Assembly (NCBI GenBank): GCA_035511435.1
Contig: DATKFJ010000436.1
Coordinates: 1 to 15,347, forward strand
From: JAMXLO01 sp035511435
GTDB taxonomy: Bacteria; Pseudomonadota; Alphaproteobacteria; Acetobacterales; Acetobacteraceae
Length of the DNA stretch: 15,347 nt
Reading direction: 5' to 3'
Shown: in pieces, positions 7,082 to 13,215 of the stretch
Numbering within the stretch: position 1 is the first letter of the stretch
Layout of the letters: each line of letters starts with the position of its first letter
Program-made: the position numbers and the translations under genes
Notes under the pieces: generated by a model
What the model saw: the letters and a program-made list of their open reading frames with translations, nothing else
The model's database searches: none
What the model was told of the DNA's origin: nothing

Positions 7082-8256
7082 GCGCGAGCTTCCGCAATTT
7101 CACGACAGACGACGCCGTCTCGGTCGCGGCGGCATGCCTCTCACGAGCCGCCAGCATGCCGGTCGCCGTTGAGGATATCGGAGTACTCGGCGAGGAGCAG
7201 CGTCGCAACCATATCATCCGCGCCGTCGCACGCAGCAGTTCGGGTGATCGGCGGAACGTCGTCATCAAGGCAACACGCGCGGCTGATTACGATGCGGCGT
7301 CTCCGGATGTCGTCGCCAAGGGTGGCATCGCGCGGGAATGGGCAGCGGCATCGGTCCTGGACAGTCACGACGCAGGTACTGCCCGCTTCCTGGCGGGCGA
7401 TGCGGCGGCCGGCGTGATGGTGTTCGCGGACCTCGGGGCCGATGCGCGGTGGCTGGCGTCTCCGCTGCTGAACAGTTCAGCGTCCGAGGCAGAGGCCGCC
7501 CTTCTGGCCTATGCAATCGGTCTCGGTCGGCTGCATGCGGCGACGGTCAACTGTCACGATGCCTATGCGGCCGCGGTGCGCGAGCAATATCCGACCGCCC
7601 GCGTGCCTCGGTCGGTCGGTGAAGCCTGGCTCGCCGGCGCTGTCGGCGCTGCAACCTCCCTGCTCGGCGGAGCGTTGCCGAAGGCCGAACTTGCATTGCT
7701 GTTGCAGCGCATGCGCGACCCCGGCCCTTGGCTTGTCCTGGTGCACGGCGACCCATGTCCCGACAATGTGCTGCTGACCCCACAAGGCGCTGCCTTGCTG
7801 GATTTCGAGTTCGCCGCGCCAGGCCATGCCCTGCTCGATGCGGCTTATTGGCGGATGGGCTTTCCCACCTGTTGGTGCGCCGGTCGCGTCCCGGACGCCG
7901 TGGCGGAGGTCATCGAGCAGGCGTATCGCAACACGGTGGCGCCGGCCATCCCGGACGCACGGGACACCGCCGCATTCCATCTGGAATATGCCATCGCTGC
8001 GTTGGTCCGTCTGTTCGGCAGCCTGGAATGGCATCTGGACGCGGCCCTGAAGGGCGACAGCACCTGGGGTCGCGCCACTCTGCGTAACCGTATCCTGTGG
8101 CATCTCCAGGCCACCATCGAAGCAACCCAACGCGCGCAGGCGCTGCCGGCTTTGCGCCGAGTTGCCCAGGCGTGGCTGACCGATCTCGAAAGGCGTTGGC
8201 CGGATGTGCAGCCGCTGCCCGCCTATCCGGCATTCGCCACGTCCGGGGTAGGCTGA
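7078..8256 (+). CDS. Aminoglycoside-phosphotransferase-like (APH/choline kinase superfamily) small-molecule kinase
   Basis: About 392 residues with the protein-kinase-like APH fold. The catalytic loop LVHGDPCPDNVLL (D225, N230) and the metal-binding LLDFEFAAPGH (D242) are intact, and VVIKA probably carries the ATP-binding lysine. The natural substrate is not evident; the family phosphorylates aminoglycosides, choline, homoserine, sugars and others, and there is no ground to call resistance. The TTG at 7078 is preferred because the N-terminal helix (FRNFTTDDAVSVAAACLSRA) belongs to the fold and AGG lies five bases upstream; an ATG at 7156 would lose that helix. It overlaps the recR stop and is followed after five bases by the amine oxidase gene, suggesting one transcript and perhaps a shared pathway. 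Confidence 0.72.
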   Translation: MSASFRNFTTDDAVSVAAACLSRAASMPVAVEDIGVLGEEQRRNHIIRAVARSSSGDRRNVVIKATRAADYDAASPDVVAKGGIAREWAAASVLDSHDAGTARFLAGDAAAGVMVFADLGADARWLASPLLNSSASEAEAALLAYAIGLGRLHAATVNCHDAYAAAVREQYPTARVPRSVGEAWLAGAVGAATSLLGGALPKAELALLLQRMRDPGPWLVLVHGDPCPDNVLLTPQGAALLDFEFAAPGHALLDAAYWRMGFPTCWCAGRVPDAVAEVIEQAYRNTVAPAIPDARDTAAFHLEYAIAALVRLFGSLEWHLDAALKGDSTWGRATLRNRILWHLQATIEATQRAQALPALRRVAQAWLTDLERRWPDVQPLPAYPAFATSGVG

Positions 8257-8261
8257 AGGCA

Positions 8262-9854
8262 ATGGTGGTTGGAGCCCTGTCACGCCGCGATCTGATCCAT
8301 CAGGTTGGCAGGGTGGGAGGCGTCGCGGCCGCGTACCGCACCATGGCTGCAATGGGATTGCTGCCGATCGCAGAAGCCTACGCCGGTCCACCACCGCTAC
8401 CGCCGGGCAACCGACGACGCATCGTCATCATCGGCGCTGGCATCGCCGGAATGGTGCTGGCATGGGAACTGCAGAAAGCCGGCTACGCACCCATGATCCT
8501 GGAAGCCCGCGCGCGTCCGGGCGGTCGCAACTGGTCGCTGCGCGCCGGCGACGAAATCCGTGAAACCGCGAGCGTCCAGCGTGTCGAATGGGATCGCGGC
8601 GAGCATCTGTATTTCAACCCTGGTCCGGGCCGGCTGCCGTATCACCACGATGGCATCCTGTCGTACTGCCGCGAACTCGGCGTGGCGTTGGAGGTCATGT
8701 CCAACGACAACCGAGGTGCCCTGCTGCAGAACGATGCGGCGTTCGACGGCAACCCGGTGCGTAACCGGCAGATGGTCAACGACATCCGCGGCTACGTCGC
8801 CGAACTCGCCGCGAAGGCGGTGGATCACGATGCGCTGAACGAGGCTGTTGGCCCCGGCGACAAGGAGCGGATTCGTGGCTGGCTGCGCGCGTTCGGCGCA
8901 CTCGACCGCGACATGGCGTACCAGGGCTCCGGCCGGGCCGGCTACAGCGAGCCTCCTGGCGGCGGGACGCAGGCCGGCACGCTGAGCCAGCCGCTCGATC
9001 TGAACCGGATTCTCGATGCGAACTTCTGGCGCTTCCAGACCAATTTCGGCGAAAGCTGGGACCAGGCGGCGACCATGCTGCAACCGGTCGGCGGCATGGG
9101 CCGCATCGGCCAGGCCTTCGGCCGTCGACTCGGTGGCGCAATCACCTATGGCGCGGAGGTCACGGCATTGCAACGTACCGCCGGCGGCGCGCGCATCGTC
9201 TGGCGGGATACCACGACCGGACGGGATCACGCGGTGGAGGCGCCGTTCGTCGTGATCACCATCCCCTTGCCGGTGCTGCGTACGATACCGGCCGACTTCG
9301 CCCCGGATGTCCGCACCGCGATCGAGGCGGCGGAGTACGTTCCCGCAGGCAAGATCGCGTTCCAGGCCGAGCGGCGGTTCTGGGAGCTGGACGATGGTAT
9401 ATACGGCGGAATATCGTGGACGGCCCGCGACATCACCCAGGTCTGGTATCCATCGGCCGGCATTCACCAGGGCAAGGGCATCCTGGTTGGCGCCTATATC
9501 TGGTCGACCGATCTTGGTCAGAAGTTTGCCGCCAAGGCGCCAGCATTGCGGCTGGCCGATGCGCTGGACGATGGCGAGCGCCTGCATCCGGGTTATCGCC
9601 GCCATCTGAGCAACGGTGTGTCGGTGGCATGGAAGAACATCCCGTACAGCGGATCGGGCTGGTCGGAATGGAGCCGCGATGCGCGGGCGGCGTATTACGG
9701 CCTGCTGTTGCGGGGCGACGGGCCTTTCCTGTTTGCCGGCGAGCACGTGTCGTACATCAACGGCTGGCAAGAAGGCGCCGTGCGATCGGCACATGTCGCA
9801 CTGGCCGACATCGGCCGACGTGTCCGAGAAGGCGCTGATGCGATCGGTCCCTGA
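8262..9854 (+). CDS. FAD-dependent amine oxidase (flavin monoamine / L-amino acid oxidase family), possibly Tat-exported
   Basis: A 530-residue flavoprotein expected to oxidise an amine or amino acid to the imine with release of hydrogen peroxide. The FAD-binding Rossmann motif IVIIGAGIAGMVLAWELQKA is followed by EARARPGGRN, and the C-terminal FAD motif FLFAGEHVSYINGWQEGAVRSA is typical of the MAO/LAO family. The first 41 residues look like a signal: LSRRDLI (twin arginine at 8-9), a moderately hydrophobic stretch, then AEAYA as a possible cleavage site, so the enzyme may be folded in the cytoplasm and exported by Tat. The motif deviates from the consensus (no Phe, His instead of Lys). It follows the kinase-like gene by five bases. 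The last codons run into a 16-bp tandem repeat. The substrate cannot be told from sequence. Confidence 0.82.
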   Translation: MVVGALSRRDLIHQVGRVGGVAAAYRTMAAMGLLPIAEAYAGPPPLPPGNRRRIVIIGAGIAGMVLAWELQKAGYAPMILEARARPGGRNWSLRAGDEIRETASVQRVEWDRGEHLYFNPGPGRLPYHHDGILSYCRELGVALEVMSNDNRGALLQNDAAFDGNPVRNRQMVNDIRGYVAELAAKAVDHDALNEAVGPGDKERIRGWLRAFGALDRDMAYQGSGRAGYSEPPGGGTQAGTLSQPLDLNRILDANFWRFQTNFGESWDQAATMLQPVGGMGRIGQAFGRRLGGAITYGAEVTALQRTAGGARIVWRDTTTGRDHAVEAPFVVITIPLPVLRTIPADFAPDVRTAIEAAEYVPAGKIAFQAERRFWELDDGIYGGISWTARDITQVWYPSAGIHQGKGILVGAYIWSTDLGQKFAAKAPALRLADALDDGERLHPGYRRHLSNGVSVAWKNIPYSGSGWSEWSRDARAAYYGLLLRGDGPFLFAGEHVSYINGWQEGAVRSAHVALADIGRRVREGADAIGP

Positions 9855-9884
9855 TGCGATCGGTCCCTGATACGATCGGTCGCT
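9837..9884. repeat. Three tandem copies of a 16-bp unit across the end of the amine oxidase gene
   Basis: GATGCGATCGGTCCCT occurs at 9837-9852 and again exactly at 9853-9868, with a third copy with two changes (GATACGATCGGTCGCT) at 9869-9884. The unit is not a multiple of three, and the stop codon TGA (9852-9854) forms at the first junction, so repeat expansion may have reset the protein's C-terminus. Just after it, GGTCCCT (9862-9868) and AGGGACC (9886-9892) form a 7-bp inverted repeat that could act as a weak bidirectional terminator between the convergent genes, although no T-run follows. Confidence 0.85.
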
Positions 9885-9946
9885 GAGGGACCCACCGGTC
9901 GCCCAGAGAGTGATCGTGCCGAGAAACGGCGGCATGACGCGGATGC

Positions 9947-10351
9947 CTACGCCGGAGCAAGCACCCGTTCGATCTCGCGGAGCAGTTGGGCGTCGTCGAT
10001 GGGCTTCTGCAGAATGGGTCCCAGCGCTTCGTTCTCGATACCGGGGATATTATAACCGGTCAGATACAACACCTTGAGGTCGCGCCGCCGCAGGCGTGCC
10101 ATGCGGGACAATGCGATGCCATTCACGCTGGACGGCATCACTATGTCGGAGATCAGCAGGTCGATCTGGCCTTCTGCTTCCAGAACTTCGAGTGCCACAC
10201 GAAAATCCGTGGCCAGGGTGACTTCGAAGCCGGCGCGCCGAAGAAGCTGCCCAACAGCCTCGTTGAAAGTCTTGTCGTCGTCCACCAGCAAGATGTGCCG
10301 CTTCCCAGGCAGCGGAACTGGCGGACCCGCAGTTTTGTCCGTCACAACCAT
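9947..10351 (-). CDS. Single-domain response regulator (CheY/Spo0F-like receiver)
   Basis: A 134-residue protein made of one receiver domain after a 16-residue tail. The acidic pocket is DDD (24-26), the phosphoacceptor is D69 in LLISDIVMP, and the switch residues T98 (VLYLTGY) and K116 (LQKP) are present, so it should be phosphorylatable. It has no DNA-binding or enzymatic output domain, so it acts through protein contacts, either as a phosphate shuttle or as a regulator of a partner. The ATG at 10351 has GGAAG three bases upstream. It is divergent from the stressosome-like operon, whose last visible gene is a hybrid histidine kinase; a phosphorelay link is a reasonable inference only. Confidence 0.88.
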   Translation of the reverse strand: MVVTDKTAGPPVPLPGKRHILLVDDDKTFNEAVGQLLRRAGFEVTLATDFRVALEVLEAEGQIDLLISDIVMPSSVNGIALSRMARLRRRDLKVLYLTGYNIPGIENEALGPILQKPIDDAQLLREIERVLAPA

Positions 10352-10455
10352 GTGCTTCCGACAACCGAATTTGCTACCGTCGTTTACGACCGTTCATCAG
10401 TCCGTGCAACATCACGCGAGGAGTAGCTTCTACCGCAGCGCACCAAAGAGCCGAT

Positions 10456-10484
10456 TTGGCATCCGGCGCGCACTTCTGTACCGT
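10456..10484 (+). promoter_or_regulatory. Candidate promoter of the stressosome operon
   Basis: TTGGCA (10456-10461) and TACCGT (10479-10484) are 17 bases apart, a housekeeping-type arrangement about 80 bases upstream of the rsbR-like start. The -10 match is only moderate. I found no EcfG-type GGAAC...CGTT pair in the 214-base divergent gap, and nothing else there is recognisable. Confidence 0.25.
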
Positions 10485-10565
10485 CAGGCACCCCGCAAAA
10501 TTCAACGGAGTACCCCCGGTGGTCTCCATGTGCCTGCCCAATCCGAAACAAATGTGAGAGTTTGC

Positions 10566-11438
10566 ATGCCCAAGACCGATAATGTGACAGGTACGCTGAT
10601 CGCAAACCACCACGACGCCCTGATGGGCGCCTGGCTCGCCGCCCAGAAGCGTGACGGCCGATCGCGGGACGTCGGCACGGACGCCGCCTCCGCCGACCTT
10701 GCAAGACAATTCCTCGATCAGCTTCACCGAGGCTTTGCGAGCGGACGGCTCGACGACATCACCGGTGCGGAATGGGCGCCGATGCGCGAACTGCTGGAGG
10801 ATTTTTCCCGCGCCCGCGCCACCCAGGGGTTCAGCCCAACCGAGACGGCGGTCTTCGTGTTTTCCCTGAAGGAGCCGCTGTTCGATATCCTGCGACGCGA
10901 ACTGGGTGCGGATGCAGAGAAGATTGCCCGCGAGACGTGGACGGTCACGCGCCTGCTGGATGCGCTGGGTCTCTACACCATCGAAAGCTACTCGCGAACA
11001 CGCGAAGAGGTGATCGGGCGGCAGCAGCAGGAACTGCTCGAATTATCGACACCGGTGGTAGAGCTTTGGGATGGCATTCTCGCGCTGCCGCTGATCGGCA
11101 CCCTGGACAGCGCGCGAACCCAGATCGTCATGGAGAATTTGTTGGAGCGCATTGTCGAATCAGGCACGGAAATCGCCATTATCGACATCACCGGCGTGCC
11201 GACCGTCGATACCCTGGTGGCGCAGCACCTGATCAAGACGATCTCGGCCGCCCGGCTGATGGGGGCGGACTGCATACTCAGCGGCATCCGCCCGCAGATC
11301 GCCCAGACGATCGTCCATCTTGGCCTGGAGCTGAACGTGGTATCGAAGGCGACCATGGCCGACGCACTCGGCTTGGCGCTGCGCCGTACCGGCAAGGTGA
11401 TCGTCGATCGAGCCAGGCCGGCCGAGAGCAGGGCGTAG
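10566..11438 (+). CDS. rsbR: RsbR-like stressosome sensor/co-antagonist with C-terminal STAS domain
   Basis: About 290 residues: an N-terminal helical RsbR-type domain (about 1-160) and a C-terminal STAS domain (about 170-280). In the family, RsbR and RsbS build the stressosome core, the N-domain senses or modulates, and RsbT phosphorylates the STAS domains. The STAS part has the marker IDITGVPTVDTLVAQHL with T209, T213 and T216, and GIRPQIAQTIVHLG with T248; these lie in the regions that carry the two phosphorylated threonines of B. subtilis RsbRA. The N-domain (YSRTREEVIGRQQQELLELSTPVV) ends in the usual helical linker. The frame is open far upstream, but conserved sequence starts near ATG 10566, which has a weak GAGAG upstream. 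It is the first gene of the operon, five bases before rsbS. Confidence 0.82.
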   Translation: MPKTDNVTGTLIANHHDALMGAWLAAQKRDGRSRDVGTDAASADLARQFLDQLHRGFASGRLDDITGAEWAPMRELLEDFSRARATQGFSPTETAVFVFSLKEPLFDILRRELGADAEKIARETWTVTRLLDALGLYTIESYSRTREEVIGRQQQELLELSTPVVELWDGILALPLIGTLDSARTQIVMENLLERIVESGTEIAIIDITGVPTVDTLVAQHLIKTISAARLMGADCILSGIRPQIAQTIVHLGLELNVVSKATMADALGLALRRTGKVIVDRARPAESRA

Positions 11439-11443
11439 ATCTC

Positions 11444-11833
11444 ATGAGCGAAATACCGATCCTCAAGATCGGCGACTGCCTTCTGGTCTCGATCCAGGTC
11501 GACATGCATGACCGGCTTGCGATGGCGCTGCAGGACGATCTGACTCAGCGCATCGTGGCCGATCGCGCGCGCGGCGTGATGATCGACATATCGGCACTGG
11601 AGATCGTTGATTCATTCATCGGCCGCATGTTGAACAACATCGCCGCCATGTCGCGCGTGCTCGATGCCGTCACCGTTGTCGTCGGAATGCGTCCCGCGGT
11701 CGCGATCACGCTGGTGGAGCTGGGCCTGGCGCTCACCGGTGTGCGGACCGCGTTGAACGTCGACAAGGGCCTCGCCATGATCCGGAGCATCATCGACAGC
11801 TCTGAGAACGCGGATGCTCATCGAGACCGGTGA
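11444..11833 (+). CDS. rsbS: RsbS-like STAS-domain antagonist
   Basis: A 129-residue single STAS-domain protein of the stressosome core. In B. subtilis RsbS sequesters RsbT until RsbT phosphorylates it on Ser59; here IDISALEIVDSFIGRML places the equivalent serine at S57, so the switch site is kept. The N-terminus IPILKIGDCLLVSIQVDMHD is the normal RsbS start. The ATG at 11444 follows the rsbR stop by five bases, with an AGGG further upstream. Its last codons overlap the rsbT start by 20 bases, so the two are probably translationally coupled, matching the 1:1 relationship of antagonist and kinase. Confidence 0.88.
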   Translation: MSEIPILKIGDCLLVSIQVDMHDRLAMALQDDLTQRIVADRARGVMIDISALEIVDSFIGRMLNNIAAMSRVLDAVTVVVGMRPAVAITLVELGLALTGVRTALNVDKGLAMIRSIIDSSENADAHRDR

Positions 11834-12218
11834 GACCATGCCGCTGCGCAACTCGGACGACGTTGTGCGGGTACGGCAAGCGGTCAGGGCACGCGCCATC
11901 GCCGCCGGCTTCAGTCTGGTGGACCAGACCAAGATCGTGACCGCGGCGAGCGAGGTCGGACGCAATACCGTCGATTACGGCGGCGGCGGCACACTGCGGA
12001 TCGAACTGCTGCGGGACGGGCGGCGGACAGGGGTGCGCCTGACGTTCACCGATCAGGGGCCCGGCATCGCCGACATCGCAAAAGCGATGACGGACGGCTA
12101 CACCACCGGCGGTGGGTTGGGTCTCGGCCTCAGCGGCGCCAAGCGCCTGTCGAACGAATTTGCCATCACATCTACGCCGGGCATTGGCACCGTGGTGACC
12201 CTCGCGCGCTGGAAGTGA
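11814..12218 (+). CDS. rsbT: RsbT-like serine/threonine kinase (GHKL ATPase)
   Basis: A 134-residue GHKL-fold kinase that in the family phosphorylates RsbR and RsbS and, when released, passes the signal to a downstream partner (the RsbU phosphatase in B. subtilis). The N box is ASEVGRN (E47, N51), the G1 box is DQGPGI (D80), and the G2-type lid is GGLGLGLSGAKRL. The body aligns with B. subtilis RsbT (VDQxKI, MTDGYTTGGGLG, EFxITSxPGxGT). The ATG at 11814 lies inside the end of rsbS; an ATG at 11838 with GGTGAG upstream is a possible alternative, which would lose the first eight residues. The stop is one base before the next start. Confidence 0.88.
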   Translation: MLIETGETMPLRNSDDVVRVRQAVRARAIAAGFSLVDQTKIVTAASEVGRNTVDYGGGGTLRIELLRDGRRTGVRLTFTDQGPGIADIAKAMTDGYTTGGGLGLGLSGAKRLSNEFAITSTPGIGTVVTLARWK

Positions 12219-12219
12219 C

Positions 12220-13206
12220 ATGATCACCGCCGTCACCGACGCAAGTCAGGTCGCCGAAGCCCGCCGGCTGGTGAGTGGCTACGCGCGGAGTACGGGCGTG
12301 CCGGAGGCGCGCGTGGGGTCGGTGGCGATCGTTGTCACCGAACTGGCGACCAACCTGCTGAAACATGCCGGCAGCGGGCACATCCTCGCGACGCATCGCG
12401 ACGACGGGGAAGGTGTCGGCCTGGAACTGCTGGCGCTGGATCGCGGCGGCGGCATGGCCGATGTCGGCCGCTGCATGGATGACGGCTACTCCACCGCCGG
12501 CAGTCCGGGCAACGGCCTCGGCGCCATCGCGCGATTGGCGGACGACATACGGATCTATTCGCGGCCCGGCCTGGGCAGCGCGATCATGGTGCGCTTCTTC
12601 CAGCAGACGGCGCGGGATACGCAACGTGCGTTTCTGGGCGCCGCCGTCGCGGCATATCCGGGGGAGCAGGTCTGCGGCGATAACTGGGCGTTCAGCGACA
12701 CCGCGCAGGGCCGCACTCTGTTGATGGTCGATGGCGCCGGCCACGGCATCGAGGCGGCGCGCGCCGCGGATTTGGCAGTCCAGATATTCCGCCAGCACGT
12801 GGCCGCGCCATGCGTCGAAATTGTCGAACGGGTGCATCGCGCGCTGATGCCGACGCGCGGCGCCGCGGTTGCCGTCGCGCGGATCGATGAGGCGGCGCGC
12901 ACAATTCGGTATGTTGGAGTTGGCAACATCTGCGGCACACTTGTCACCGGCGAGGGGGCCCGGCACATGGTGTCGCACAACGGCACCGCGGGTCACGTGG
13001 CGCCGCGCATCCGAGAGTTCACTTACGATTACACCAGTAATCCTTTGGTGATCATGCACTCCGACGGGCTCACCAGCCGCTGGGACCTTGCCAGTTATCC
13101 GGGACTGGTCACCCAGCACCCGAGCCTGATCGCCGGCGTATTGCTGCGCGACCATCGCCGGGCGCGGGACGACGCATCGGTGGTCGCGCTGCGGCCGCTG
13201 GTGTAG
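12220..13206 (+). CDS. Fusion of RsbT/RsbW-like ATPase with an RsbX/SpoIIE-type PP2C phosphatase
   Basis: A 328-residue two-domain protein. Residues 1-130 form a GHKL ATPase with N box TELATNLLKH (E41, N45) and lid GSPGNGLGAIARLAD. Its G1 box reads DRGGGM (D74) instead of DxGxGI, which may weaken kinase activity. Residues about 140-328 are a short PP2C/SpoIIE-type phosphatase with metal-binding aspartates in CGDNWAF (D154), LMVDGAGHG (D171), MHSDGLT (D282) and ARDDASVV (D317-D318). RsbX phosphatases remove phosphate from RsbS/RsbR to reset the stressosome, so this protein may combine reset with a partner-binding or kinase domain. The start is one base after the rsbT stop; the next gene follows nine bases after its stop. 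Confidence 0.85.
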   Translation: MITAVTDASQVAEARRLVSGYARSTGVPEARVGSVAIVVTELATNLLKHAGSGHILATHRDDGEGVGLELLALDRGGGMADVGRCMDDGYSTAGSPGNGLGAIARLADDIRIYSRPGLGSAIMVRFFQQTARDTQRAFLGAAVAAYPGEQVCGDNWAFSDTAQGRTLLMVDGAGHGIEAARAADLAVQIFRQHVAAPCVEIVERVHRALMPTRGAAVAVARIDEAARTIRYVGVGNICGTLVTGEGARHMVSHNGTAGHVAPRIREFTYDYTSNPLVIMHSDGLTSRWDLASYPGLVTQHPSLIAGVLLRDHRRARDDASVVALRPLV

Positions 13207-13215
13207 AGGTTCGGC

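Noticed and set aside
7078..8256. Aminoglycoside resistance gene
   Set aside because: Only the broad APH/choline kinase fold is supported; nothing in the sequence or context indicates an antibiotic substrate.
9837..9884. CRISPR-like array
   Set aside because: The repeats are directly adjacent with no spacers, so this is a simple tandem repeat.
8397..9935. Long leftward open frame opposite the amine oxidase (512 codons)
   Set aside because: It mirrors the FAD enzyme on the other strand, with no motif or ribosome binding site.
10074..10565. Upstream extension of the rsbR-like frame
   Set aside because: It runs through the response regulator gene on the other strand and the divergent gap; the product would start with low-complexity Arg/Ser-rich sequence. 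The STAS protein starts at 10566.
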